DNA from: Thermoplasmata archaeon
Lineage (GTDB): Archaea; Thermoplasmatota; Thermoplasmata; Lutacidiplasmatales; UBA184
Assembly: GCA_030043855.1 (NCBI GenBank)
Contig: JASHWW010000071.1
Coordinates: 1 to 33,683, forward strand
Reading direction: 5' to 3'
Length of the DNA stretch: 33,683 bases
Below the pieces are notes generated by a model. That model ran no database searches and was not told where the DNA came from. It worked only from the letters and a program-made list of their open reading frames with translations. The position numbers and the translations under genes were made by a program. This document shows, piece after piece, positions 23,982-32,104 of the stretch (within the stretch, counting starts at the first letter, position 1; every line of letters begins with the position of its first letter).

Positions 23982-23990
23982 CTATAAAAG
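23982..23990. promoter_or_regulatory. TATA box shared by divergent eL40 and AMMECR1 genes
   Basis: CTATAAAAG on the plus strand and CTTTTATAG on the minus strand are both good box A matches. The centre is about 29 nt from the eL40 ATG (23957) and about 32 nt from the AMMECR1 TTG (24018). No other TATA-like element lies in the 60-bp divergent gap. Confidence 0.65.
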
Positions 23991-24017
23991 CTGCGAGGGC
24001 GGCCGCGCGAAGCCGAT

Positions 24018-24686
24018 TTGCCGCCGGCCGGTGTCGGGGGGGCCGTGTTCGCGGACGAGGACGGTCGGCGGGCCGTACGGTGGGCCCGCCGGTCGGTCGA
24101 ACGCGCGCTGGCCGCCCCGCCGCTCGCCGCGGACGGGGCCGACGACGCCGCCGCGTTGCCTCCGGTCTTCGCCGAGCGACGCGGGACGTTCGTCACGTGG
24201 AAGCGGCACCCGTCCGGGGAGCTCCGCGGGTGCATCGGGTTCCCCCGACCCGTCCTCCCGCTCGGACGCGCGATCGCCGAGGCGGCCGTCGCCGCCGCGA
24301 CGGAGGACCCGCGCTTCCGCCCGATCCGCGCGGCGGACCTCGGCTCCCTCACGGTCGACGTCTCGGTCCTGACCCCGCCCGAACCGATCGCGCGGCCCGG
24401 ACCGACCGAGGTCGTGGTCGGGCGGGACGGGCTGATCGTGGAGGGACGCGGGACCAGCGGCCTCCTCCTCCCGCAGGTCGCGGTCGAGGAACGGTGGGAT
24501 TCGCTCACGTTCCTGGCGGCGACGTGCGAGAAGGCCGGCCTTCCGTCGGGGGCATGGCGGGACCCGACGATCCGGGTGCTGCGGTTCGGCGCGGACGTCT
24601 TCCGCGAGCGCACGCCGGGCGGCGACGTCGAACGCGAATCGCTCGCGGTCAGTCCGTCCGCGGGGCGACGACCGCCTCGAAGCTAG
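24018..24686 (+). CDS. AMMECR1 domain protein
   Basis: 222-aa protein of the AMMECR1 family, present in nearly all archaea and eukaryotes. Recent work on relatives suggests a role as a redox or Mo/MEMO-linked factor; the molecular function is not settled. The signature LRGCIGF lies near residue 70, preceded by RRGTFVTWKR and followed by GRAIAEAAVAAATEDPRFRPI. The LTVDVSVLTPPEPI and GLIVEGRGTSGLLLPQVAVEERWD blocks also match. The start is uncertain: TTG at 24018 fits the TATA spacing, and GTG at 24045 is an alternative. The Arg/Ser-rich C-terminus overlaps the convergent ileS gene end by 38 bp. Confidence 0.9.
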   Translation: MPPAGVGGAVFADEDGRRAVRWARRSVERALAAPPLAADGADDAAALPPVFAERRGTFVTWKRHPSGELRGCIGFPRPVLPLGRAIAEAAVAAATEDPRFRPIRAADLGSLTVDVSVLTPPEPIARPGPTEVVVGRDGLIVEGRGTSGLLLPQVAVEERWDSLTFLAATCEKAGLPSGAWRDPTIRVLRFGADVFRERTPGGDVERESLAVSPSAGRRPPRS

Positions 24687-27615
24687 TTCCGTCGAGCTCC
24701 CAGCGGCGCACGTCGGGGAGCGACCCGAGGGACCCCTCCACGAGCTCGAGGGGGTCGGCGAGGAGGTCGCGGGCGAGCTCGGTGCCGTGGCTTCGCAGCG
24801 CGGCGAGCAGGCGGCCCGTCGCCCCCAGCCGCACGGCCACGCGGTCGGTGTACTGCAGGTGCAGGTCCTTGCGGGTCTGCTGCAGCCGGCGCGCGACCTC
24901 CCGGACCATCCCCTCGTCCCGAAGCTCCTCGGGCGGGTGGCGGGTCAGGGCCGCGACCGGCCGTCCGTCGACCTCGCGGACCGCCCACTCCTCGTCCCCG
25001 TAGCGGGAGCGGTCCTCCGCCGGGACGCGGGCGATCCGCCGGACGTTGAGCTCCTCGGCGACGAGCGCCTCCCCTTCCGCCCCGAGGGCCGCGAGACCGC
25101 CCGGTCCCGGGGCGAAGACGACGAGCTCGGGGAGCGGGATCCGCGACTTCACGCCCGCGCGTTGCCGAAGCTCCCGGCCGACCTCGACCAGCTCCCGTAC
25201 CTCCGCCATCGCGGCTTCGAGCGACGGGTCCCGGTCCGCGAGCGGGCCGGGCCACCCGGCCAGGTGGACCGAACCGACCGCGTCGCGGTAGGCGTGCCCG
25301 CCGACCTCCTGATGGACCCACTCGGCGGTGAACGGGAGCATCGGCGCCGCCGTCCGGGCGAGGCCGAGCAGGGCGTACGAGAGCGTCGCGTGGGCGGCGC
25401 GCCGGTCCTCGCCCCCGGTCTCCGACCAGAAGCGGGGACGCGAGCGACGGACGTACCACGTGGAGAGGTCGTCGACGAAGCCACGGACCGCCTCGGCGGC
25501 CCGACGGAGGTCCGCGGCGGAGAACCCGGCCTCGGCCTCGCGGCGGGTCGTCTCCAGCCGGGAGAGGATCCATCGGTCGAGGGCGGACGCGGCGATCGGG
25601 CGGTCGGGCGCGGCCGGCAGGTCGTCCGCGCGGGCGTTGGCGAGATGGAACGCGACGACGTTCGCGAGCGTCCCGAGCGTGCGGGCCGCCGTCCGCTGGA
25701 TCGTGACGTCGCCGATCCGCATCGGCTCCGTCCAGTCGACGGCGAGGAACGTCCACCGGACCGCGTCGCCCCCGAACTTCTCGAGGGTCGCCATCGGGTC
25801 GAGGACGTTCCCCTTCGACTTCGACATCTTGTGGCCGCCCTCGTCCAGCACCATCCCGTTGACGAGGCAGGTCCGGTAGGCGGGACGGTCGAACAGGAGG
25901 GTGGCGATCACCAGCAGCGAGTAGAACCAGCCGCGGGTCTGGTCGAGCCCTTCCGCGATGTAGTCGAGCGGTTGGGTCGGGTCGAACGGGCCGGGATCGA
26001 ACGGGTAGTGGAACCCCGCGAACGGAGCGCAGCCGCTGTCGTACCAGCCGTCGATCGTGTACGGCTCCCGCGTCGCCTCCCCGCCGCACGTGGCGCACCG
26101 GAGGACCATCCGGTCGACGGTGACCCGATGCGGGTCGAACGGGGTGGGGAGCGGAGCTCCCGCCCGCTCGGCGAGCTCCGCGAAGCTTCCCACGCACGTG
26201 GCGTGTCCGGCCGCGCAGATCCAGATCGGGAGCGGGGTGCCCCAGTACCGGTTCCGGGAGAGCGCCCAGTCCTTCGCTTCCGTCAGGAAGTTCCCGAACC
26301 GGCCGTCCCGCAGGTGCTCGGGCACCCAGTGGACGGTCGCGTTGTTCCGGACGAGCCGATCGGTCGCCCGGGAGGTCCGGACGAACCAGGAGTCGATCGC
26401 CCGGTAGAGGAGCGGCGTGTCGCACCGCCAGCAGAACGGGTAGGTGTGCCGGAGGGTGGCCGCATGGAACACACGACCCCGCTCGGTCAGGTCGCGCAGC
26501 AGGATCGGGTCCGCGACCTTGAACGATTTCCCCTGCACCAGCGGCACGCGGTCGGTGAAGACGCCGCGGCTGTCGAGCGGGTCGTAAACCCCGACCTTCT
26601 CGCGCGCCCCGATCCGCTGATCGTCCGGCCCGAAGCTCGGCGCAACGTGGACGAAGCCGGTCCCGTCCTCCGTCGTGACGAAGTCGTCCAGGACGATCCG
26701 GTACCGTCCGGGTCCGGGCCCCGGGGTGTCGAACGGCGGGCGGTACTCGAGCCCTGCCAGCGCGCGCCCGGGGAGTCGCTCCACGACGTCGGCGCCGCCG
26801 GGGAAGTACCGGGGCACGGCGGCCGACGCGAGCACCAGCTCGCCGCCGTCCTCCGACCGGACCACCGCGTACTCGACGTCGGCCTTCGCCGCGACCAGCA
26901 GGTTGGCCGGGAGCGTCCACGGCGTCGTCGTCCACACCAGGAGCTCGCGGCGGCGGGGATTCGGATCCGCGAGCGTGAACCGGACGGTGACCGACGGGTC
27001 GGTCGCCTCGCGGTATCCCTGAGCCACCTCGTGCGAGGAGAGCGGCGTCTCGCACCGCGGGCAGTACGGAAGGACGTAGTGGCCCTTCTCGAGCAGTCCG
27101 CGGTCGAACAGCGTCTTCAGCGACCACCAGACGCTCTCGATGTACGGCGCGTCCATGGTCCGGTAGGCGTGGTCGTAATCGAGCCAGTAGCCGAGCCGTC
27201 GGCTCATCTCCCGCCAGACCGCGGCGACCTCGAGCACCGAGGCCCGGCAGGCGTCGCAGAACCGGTCGACGCCGTACGCTTCGATCTCCTTCTTCGACTT
27301 GACCCCGAGCCGCTTCTCGATCTCGAGCTCGACCGGGAGCCCGTGACAATCCCACCCGGCGATCGAGCTGACGATCCGCTCGCCGCGCATCCGGTGGTAG
27401 CGAAGTTCGGTATCCTTGAGCAGCCGCGAGATCAGGTGCCCCATGTGGGGCGCGCCGTTCGCCGTCGGCGGTCCCTCGGTGAACCGGAACGTCGCCCCGT
27501 CCGACGCACCCGCCACGGAGCGACCCGGGACCCCCGTCGCCTCCCAGTAGGCGAGCACGCGGGCCTGTCGGCTCGCGCCCGACGGCGTGCCCGGCTCTCC
27601 TTCCTCGGCGGCCAC
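24649..27615 (-). CDS. ileS: isoleucyl-tRNA synthetase
   Basis: Class I aminoacyl-tRNA synthetase, 988 aa, charging tRNA-Ile. The HIGH motif reads HMGH (57-60, in PPTANGAPHMGH), KMSKS is at 596-600 (GGHKMSKSKGN), and the connective-peptide editing domain has the WTTTPWTLPANL motif. Zinc-type CxxC pairs appear in YCPRCETPLS, FCWRCDTPLL and CATCGGEATREP. The C-terminal anticodon-binding region is of archaeal/eukaryal type (VREVARRLQQTRKDLHLQYTD). It starts at GTG 27615; the TATA TTTTATC at 27641-27647 (minus) lies 30 nt before it, so the mRNA is leaderless. The end overlaps AMMECR1 by 38 bp. Confidence 0.97.
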   Translation of the reverse strand: MAAEEGEPGTPSGASRQARVLAYWEATGVPGRSVAGASDGATFRFTEGPPTANGAPHMGHLISRLLKDTELRYHRMRGERIVSSIAGWDCHGLPVELEIEKRLGVKSKKEIEAYGVDRFCDACRASVLEVAAVWREMSRRLGYWLDYDHAYRTMDAPYIESVWWSLKTLFDRGLLEKGHYVLPYCPRCETPLSSHEVAQGYREATDPSVTVRFTLADPNPRRRELLVWTTTPWTLPANLLVAAKADVEYAVVRSEDGGELVLASAAVPRYFPGGADVVERLPGRALAGLEYRPPFDTPGPGPGRYRIVLDDFVTTEDGTGFVHVAPSFGPDDQRIGAREKVGVYDPLDSRGVFTDRVPLVQGKSFKVADPILLRDLTERGRVFHAATLRHTYPFCWRCDTPLLYRAIDSWFVRTSRATDRLVRNNATVHWVPEHLRDGRFGNFLTEAKDWALSRNRYWGTPLPIWICAAGHATCVGSFAELAERAGAPLPTPFDPHRVTVDRMVLRCATCGGEATREPYTIDGWYDSGCAPFAGFHYPFDPGPFDPTQPLDYIAEGLDQTRGWFYSLLVIATLLFDRPAYRTCLVNGMVLDEGGHKMSKSKGNVLDPMATLEKFGGDAVRWTFLAVDWTEPMRIGDVTIQRTAARTLGTLANVVAFHLANARADDLPAAPDRPIAASALDRWILSRLETTRREAEAGFSAADLRRAAEAVRGFVDDLSTWYVRRSRPRFWSETGGEDRRAAHATLSYALLGLARTAAPMLPFTAEWVHQEVGGHAYRDAVGSVHLAGWPGPLADRDPSLEAAMAEVRELVEVGRELRQRAGVKSRIPLPELVVFAPGPGGLAALGAEGEALVAEELNVRRIARVPAEDRSRYGDEEWAVREVDGRPVAALTRHPPEELRDEGMVREVARRLQQTRKDLHLQYTDRVAVRLGATGRLLAALRSHGTELARDLLADPLELVEGSLGSLPDVRRWELDGTSFEAVVAPRTD

Positions 27616-27640
27616 GGTCGACCCGCGACGCGGGACGGGG

Positions 27641-27647
27641 GATAAAA
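27641..27647 (-). promoter_or_regulatory. TATA box of ileS
   Basis: TTTTATC on the minus strand, centred about 29 nt before the GTG start, within the 46-bp gap after the bactofilin-like gene. Confidence 0.6.
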
Positions 27648-27661
27648 CTCCGCGTCCGGCG

Positions 27662-28459
27662 CTACCGCCGCAGACCGTACGGCGGCGGACTCTTCGACCG
27701 GGGGCCGACGCGCGCGGAGGGGTGGCGCCGGACGATCGTCCCCTCCACCGCGGTCACCTGCGCGTCGCGGCCGAGGACGATCTCCTTCGCCTCCACGAGT
27801 TCGACGTCGACGCCGACGATCTCGGCGCGGTCGGCGGAGACGCTGCCGACCGACACCGCCAGGTGCCGGCCGAGGACTTTCTCGATCAGATTCGGAGGAT
27901 GTCCGGTCAGTCGGACGGTCCGGGCCGCCACCGACCCGATCTGCGATCGAGCCCGAAAACGGGCGTCGACGAGCAGGGCCCGCACGTCGCCCGGGATCTC
28001 GGCGGCGCCGTCCAGGTGGAACTCCCCGGCGGCGACCGACGGAGCACGCAGCGCACCGCGCACGGAGAGGAGTCGCTCGACCTGGACGGGCCCGACCGTC
28101 TGGCACTGTCCGTCGAGCCGCGCGTCGCCCGCCCGGAGCGCGGCGCCCGCCCGCAGCTCGCCCGCGAGCGTGAGCGCCCCGGTCACGGCCGCGGCCCCGC
28201 TCAGAACGGCGGACCCCCGCAATTGCACGGCATCGGCGGTCAATGTCCCGCCGATCGCGACCTGCCCGTCGAGGTCGGCGCGTCCGACGTCGGCGTCGCC
28301 GACGACCTTCACGATTCCCCGCGCGGTCCACCGCTCGGCGACGATCGACGGATGGCGGGCCGCGCCCTCGTCTCGGATCGCTCCCGTGCGCGCGGGGCGA
28401 GAGGACGGGGGAGGCGCCGCGCCGGCGGGCGTCGCCGGCGTCACGGCCGCCGCCGACAT
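27662..28459 (-). CDS. bactofilin-like (polymer-forming) protein
   Basis: 265-aa protein dominated by short imperfect repeats typical of a right-handed beta-helix, about residues 45-225. Units of the type VGDADVGRADLDG, VAIGGTLTADAVQL, GSAVLSGAAAVTG, ALTLAGELRAGA and RLDGQCQTVGPVQVE recur with about 6-residue spacing, as in bactofilins and archaeal polymer-forming cytoskeletal proteins. The N-terminal 35 residues are Ala/Pro-rich and disordered; the C-terminal tail is basic. ATG at 28459 overlaps the stop of the CoA-binding protein gene (ATGA). Self-assembly into filaments at the membrane is the family's known behaviour; the role here is unknown. A plain beta-helix protein is the alternative. 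Confidence 0.8.
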   Translation of the reverse strand: MSAAAVTPATPAGAAPPPSSRPARTGAIRDEGAARHPSIVAERWTARGIVKVVGDADVGRADLDGQVAIGGTLTADAVQLRGSAVLSGAAAVTGALTLAGELRAGAALRAGDARLDGQCQTVGPVQVERLLSVRGALRAPSVAAGEFHLDGAAEIPGDVRALLVDARFRARSQIGSVAARTVRLTGHPPNLIEKVLGRHLAVSVGSVSADRAEIVGVDVELVEAKEIVLGRDAQVTAVEGTIVRRHPSARVGPRSKSPPPYGLRR

Positions 28460-28890
28460 CAGTTCCTCGCGATCGGCGGGATCCGCAGCCGCCGGTGCTG
28501 CACCATGATGCACTCGTCCTCGATCGTCGTGATCCCGGCGGCCGCGGCCGCGGCGGCCGCCGCGGGGTGGACGACGCCGAGTTGCATCCAGAGCGCGGGA
28601 ACGTGCCGGTCGATCGCGGCGGCGACAATCGGGGGGACCTCCGCGCTGCGACGGAAGACGTCGACGAGGTCGATCCGGACGTCGTCGGGTACGTCCCCGA
28701 GCGCGGGGTACGCCGGCTCGCCGAGCACCTCGCGCACGTTCGGGTTGACGGGGACGACACGGTACCCCTGGGCCTGGAGATATCGCGCGATCGCGTGCGA
28801 GTCCCGCGCCGGCTTCTCCGAGAGGCCCACGACCGCGATCGTGCGGGCCCGGGTCAACAGTGAGCGCACCGTCGCGTCGTCCGGGAGCAT
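28459..28890 (-). CDS. CoA-binding (YccU-like) protein
   Basis: 143-aa Rossmann-fold protein of the CoA_binding_2 family. The nucleotide motif IAVVGLSEKPARDSHAIARYLQ (about 18-39), VVPVNPNVREVLGEPAYPAL, the DLVDVFRRSAEVP block and LWMQLGVV followed by ITTIEDECIMVQHRRL are the family's hallmarks. It binds CoA or acyl-CoA; the physiological role is not known. A TATA-like ATCAAAAG (about 28913-28920, read on the minus strand as CTTTTGAT reversed) lies about 26 nt before the ATG at 28890. It is translationally coupled to the bactofilin-like gene. Confidence 0.92.
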   Translation of the reverse strand: MLPDDATVRSLLTRARTIAVVGLSEKPARDSHAIARYLQAQGYRVVPVNPNVREVLGEPAYPALGDVPDDVRIDLVDVFRRSAEVPPIVAAAIDRHVPALWMQLGVVHPAAAAAAAAAGITTIEDECIMVQHRRLRIPPIARN

Positions 28891-28950
28891 CGTCCGGGCA
28901 GGCCGGCTCCCGCTTTTGATGGTGACGGAGCCGCCGACCGCTCGCCGGGG

Positions 28951-28960
28951 GGCTATATCG
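28951..28960 (+). promoter_or_regulatory. TATA box of VOC protein gene
   Basis: GGCTATATCG, centred about 26 nt before the ATG at 28981, consistent with a leaderless mRNA. It decides against the GTG at 28963, which would start too near the box. Confidence 0.6.
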
Positions 28961-28980
28961 GGGTGGCCGCTCGCCGGACG

Positions 28981-29367
28981 ATGCACCTCGACTACGCCGG
29001 CCTCCGCGTGACGCGACTGGCCCGATCCGTCCGGTTCTTCGAGAGCGCGCTCGGGCTTCGCGAGATCCGTCGCGGGACGATGGCCCACGGCGGGGTCTGG
29101 GTCCTCCTGGAGGACCCGACGTCGCATCAGCGCCTCGAGCTCAACTGGTACCCGCCCGGGTCGCCGTACGCCGTCGAGTTCCGCGCCGGCGAGGGGCTCG
29201 ACCACCTCGGGGTCCGGGTGCACAGCCTCCCCGCGGCCGGCCGCCGTCTGCGGGCCGCGGGGGCCCATCGGGTCCACCAGATCCGCTACCGGGGCCGCGT
29301 GGAGTTGGAGTACTGGGAAGGACCGGACGGCGTCTGGGTCGAACTGATCCGGGATCCGGTGACCTGA
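28981..29367 (+). CDS. VOC / glyoxalase-family protein
   Basis: 128-aa single vicinal-oxygen-chelate protein. The first beta-alpha-beta-beta-beta module starts at YAGLRVTRLARSVRFFESALGLREI; the metal ligands are probably H2, E50 (RLELNWYP), H72 (DHLGVRV) and E120 (WVELIRDP). The length is that of a one-module monomer that would dimerise, like lactoylglutathione lyase or methylmalonyl-CoA epimerase. The substrate cannot be chosen from sequence. ATG at 28981 is preferred because of the TATA box 26 nt upstream. Confidence 0.88.
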   Translation: MHLDYAGLRVTRLARSVRFFESALGLREIRRGTMAHGGVWVLLEDPTSHQRLELNWYPPGSPYAVEFRAGEGLDHLGVRVHSLPAAGRRLRAAGAHRVHQIRYRGRVELEYWEGPDGVWVELIRDPVT

Positions 29368-29382
29368 CCGTCGGCGGGAGTA

Positions 29383-30231
29383 CTACGGGGACCCGCTCGT
29401 GCGGGTCGCCGTCCCGGGTGGGTGATTCTCCGCGCGCAGGTAGTGGATCAGGGCGACGAGGCCCCCGGCGAGGATCACCAGGTAATGGATCGCCACCCCG
29501 ACCTCCCCCACGACGAGGGTGAGGTACGCGCTCGCGTCGTTCTCGCCGTGCAGCAGGGCCACGACGACCAGGTTGCCGCCCGAGAGTCGGTACGTGGCCG
29601 CGAATCCGAAGCCGATCAGGAACAACGTCGGGAAGATCAGCGGGGACGCCGGTCCGTAGGTCAGACCGTAGTACAGGTGGACCCCCGCGAAGATCGCGCT
29701 CGTCCAGGCGGCCGGACCGATCCACGATTTCGAACGGCTCGCCCAGTAGCCGAAGATCCACCCCCGGAAGATCGTCTCCTCGACCGCCCCGACGACGAAC
29801 GAGAACCCGACGAAGAACCACGGGTCGCCGCGTGCCTGCTCCAGCGCCGGGTTCGGCTTCCCGAGGAGCTGGAGGGCCGCCGGGTCGACCAGCTCGTAGA
29901 CGACCGCGAGCGCGATGACGATGCCGAGGGCGAGGAGCGACAGGGCGCCGTACCAGCGCAGTCCCTCCCAGGTCGCCCGGCCCATCCGGTCCCGCCACGC
30001 ACGCAGGGACGCGGGACCCAGCAGGATCGAGAAGGTGAGGATCGGGATCCCGTAGACGACGAACAGGTCGCCCGGCAGGTTCCCGTACACGACGAGCGTC
30101 GCGGGCCACTCGACCGGTACGAAGTACTGGCTCAGGATCGCGACGACGGTGATCGCGACTCCGAGGACGTACGCCCCGGTCGAGGCCGGGGACCGAGGCG
30201 GCAGGGGCGGCTCGCCCGTCCGGTCGTCCAC
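29383..30231 (-). CDS. CPBP-family intramembrane metalloprotease
   Basis: 282-aa integral membrane protein of the CPBP (CAAX protease / Rce1-like) family. Hydrophobic segments begin near residues 19, 45, 95, 138, 176, 197, 216 and 243. The catalytic motifs are EETIFRG (E151, E152, R157), FAGVHLYYG (H184 or H185) and LLHGENDA (H228), the expected glutamate/histidine set. Members cleave membrane proteins or peptides, often in bacteriocin immunity; the substrate here is unknown. GTG start at 30231, with GATAAGTA (30251-30258, minus) about 24 nt upstream. It diverges from the ETF gene. Confidence 0.9.
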   Translation of the reverse strand: MDDRTGEPPLPPRSPASTGAYVLGVAITVVAILSQYFVPVEWPATLVVYGNLPGDLFVVYGIPILTFSILLGPASLRAWRDRMGRATWEGLRWYGALSLLALGIVIALAVVYELVDPAALQLLGKPNPALEQARGDPWFFVGFSFVVGAVEETIFRGWIFGYWASRSKSWIGPAAWTSAIFAGVHLYYGLTYGPASPLIFPTLFLIGFGFAATYRLSGGNLVVVALLHGENDASAYLTLVVGEVGVAIHYLVILAGGLVALIHYLRAENHPPGTATRTSGSP

Positions 30232-30250
30232 GCGCCGGCGAGCGGCCCGG

Positions 30251-30260
30251 CCTACTTATC
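30251..30260. promoter_or_regulatory. TATA-like element between divergent CPBP and ETF genes
   Basis: CCTACTTATC on the plus strand, GATAAGTAGG on the minus. It is about 24 nt from the CPBP GTG (30231) and about 38 nt from the ETF ATG (30293). No other box A is seen in the 61-bp gap. Confidence 0.45.
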
Positions 30261-30292
30261 CCCCCGCGCCGCCGTCCGCGGGCGGCGCCCGG

Positions 30293-32104
30293 ATGCGGAT
30301 CCTCGTCCTCGCGAAGGCGGTCCCGGCGCTCGACCGGCTCGTCTTCGACCCGGTGCGGCGCACCGTCGACCGGAGCGTCGCGGAGCTGTTCCTGAACCCG
30401 TTCGACCAGCGCGCGCTGCGGGTCGGGATCGACCTCCGCCGAGACGGAGATCGCGTGCTCGTCGCCTCGCTCGGACCCCCGGCCGCGGTCGGCCCGCTCC
30501 GCGAGGCGATGGCCGTGGGAGCCGACCGGGCGATCCTCGTCACCGATCCGGCGTTCGCCGGCTCGGATACGCTCGCGACGTCCCGCGCCTTGGCCGGCGT
30601 GGTGCGCGCGGTCGACCCGCAGGTGGTGCTCGTCGGGGCCTGGACGACCGATAGCGAGACGGGCCAAGTCGGTCCGGAGCTCGCGGCGCTGCTCGGTTGG
30701 CCGGTCGCCACGGTCGCCCGCTCGCTCGAGTGGGATCCCGCGCGGTCGGGGATCGAGGTCGTCTGCGACACCGCGGACGGTTGGGCGGGCTGGCATCTGC
30801 CCCTGCCGGCGGTCGTCTCCGTCGGCGAGAAGATCGCGAAGCCGTTGCGGCCCGATCCGGCGGCCCTGGCGGGCGTTGCGGACGCCGCGATCGACCGGTG
30901 GTCGGCGGAGCAGCTCGGCGTACCGGTCGAGGCGGTCGGTCTCCGGGGTTCGCCGACGATCGTCGTGGCCGTGCAGGAGGCCGCGGTCGCGCGGACCCCG
31001 GTCGTCGTCGCGGACGGCGAGATCTCGACGCGTGTCGAGCGTGCGGTCCGCGCCCTCGCGCCCCGCCTTCGGGCTCGCGTGCCGGTTCCTCCCCTGCCGC
31101 CGGTGCCCGGGGAGGTCACGGACGGATCCGAGGTCGCCGTGCTGGTCACGGGACCGGACGGAACGCTCCTCGGCGGCACGGTCGGGGCGGTCGCCGAGGT
31201 CCGCCGCGCCCTGCCGGGGCATTGGGCGTCGGTCGTCTGGGTCGGGGCACCGCCCACGGAGGCCGACCGGTTCCGGCTCGCCGGCGCCGGGGCGCGGGCC
31301 GGGTACCTCGACGAGTCCGCGGAGCCGAGGGTCGACCCCGATCGAGCCGTGGCCGCTCTGGAAGGTCTCCTTCGGGAGCGCCCGCGTCTCGCGGGCCTGA
31401 TCCTGGCCGCCGACCCGTTCGGCCGCGAGGTCGCGGGGGCGTTGGCGGCACGGAACGCGCTCGGATTGACCGGGGACGCCATCGGACTGCACCTCGATGT
31501 CGACGGCACGATCGTGTGGACAAAGCCGTCGTTCGGCGGTCGGACGGTCGCCACGATCCGGAGTCGGACGCGGCCGTCGGTCGCGACGGCGCGTCCGGGC
31601 GTCTTCGCCGTTCCCCCTCCGACGCCGGATCGGACGGGATTCGTATGGCACACGCTCGAGCCGACCCGACGGCCCTCCCGCCGGACCCCCCGTGGGTCCG
31701 GTCGAGAGGTCGGGGACGTGCCGGAGCTCGACGCGTTCGACGTGATCGTCGCCGTCGGAATGGGGGTCGGCGGGCCGGACGGGATCGCGCGCCTCGCCCC
31801 GACCCTCCGTCGTTGGGGTGCGGGCCTCGCGGCGACTCGCCGCGTGGTGGATGCGGGATGGGTGCCCCGCCAGCGTCAGGTAGGACTCACCGGCCATCTG
31901 CTGGCGCCGCGGCTCGCGATCCTGCTCGGCGTCTCCGGGTCCGTGAACCACGCGGTCGGATGGCGTCGCGCCGGCGCCGTCCTCGCCGTCAACCGGGACC
32001 CGGCGGCCCCCGTTTTCCAGGACGTGGACGTCGGGATCGTCGGAGAGATCGACGCGGTGCTACCCGCCCTCGTCGGACCGATCGCGGCCGCCCTCGGTCG
32101 CTGA
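30293..32104 (+). CDS. electron transfer flavoprotein, beta and alpha subunits fused
   Basis: 603-aa fused ETF that carries electrons from acyl-CoA dehydrogenases and similar flavoenzymes to a membrane quinone reductase. Residues about 1-215 form the beta subunit: MRILVLAKAVPALDRLVFD, FDQRALRVGIDLRRDGDRVLV, GSDTLATSRALAGVVR and WTTDSETGQVGPELA. A linker leads to the alpha subunit (about 225-603) with its FAD domain at the end: VDAGWVPRQRQVGLTG (about 520), LAPRLAILLGVSGSVNH, VLAVNRDPAAPVFQDVD and VGIVGEI. Separate etfA and etfB genes are usual, though fused forms are known in some archaea. No ETF-quinone oxidoreductase is in the window. The end overlaps the convergent pcc1 by 45 bp. Confidence 0.92.
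   Translation: MRILVLAKAVPALDRLVFDPVRRTVDRSVAELFLNPFDQRALRVGIDLRRDGDRVLVASLGPPAAVGPLREAMAVGADRAILVTDPAFAGSDTLATSRALAGVVRAVDPQVVLVGAWTTDSETGQVGPELAALLGWPVATVARSLEWDPARSGIEVVCDTADGWAGWHLPLPAVVSVGEKIAKPLRPDPAALAGVADAAIDRWSAEQLGVPVEAVGLRGSPTIVVAVQEAAVARTPVVVADGEISTRVERAVRALAPRLRARVPVPPLPPVPGEVTDGSEVAVLVTGPDGTLLGGTVGAVAEVRRALPGHWASVVWVGAPPTEADRFRLAGAGARAGYLDESAEPRVDPDRAVAALEGLLRERPRLAGLILAADPFGREVAGALAARNALGLTGDAIGLHLDVDGTIVWTKPSFGGRTVATIRSRTRPSVATARPGVFAVPPPTPDRTGFVWHTLEPTRRPSRRTPRGSGREVGDVPELDAFDVIVAVGMGVGGPDGIARLAPTLRRWGAGLAATRRVVDAGWVPRQRQVGLTGHLLAPRLAILLGVSGSVNHAVGWRRAGAVLAVNRDPAAPVFQDVDVGIVGEIDAVLPALVGPIAAALGR

Noticed and set aside
29141..31951. 936-codon minus-strand open frame
   Set aside because: Shadow of the CPBP gene in another frame and of the ETF gene on the other strand; composition only of Arg, Gly, Pro and Asp.
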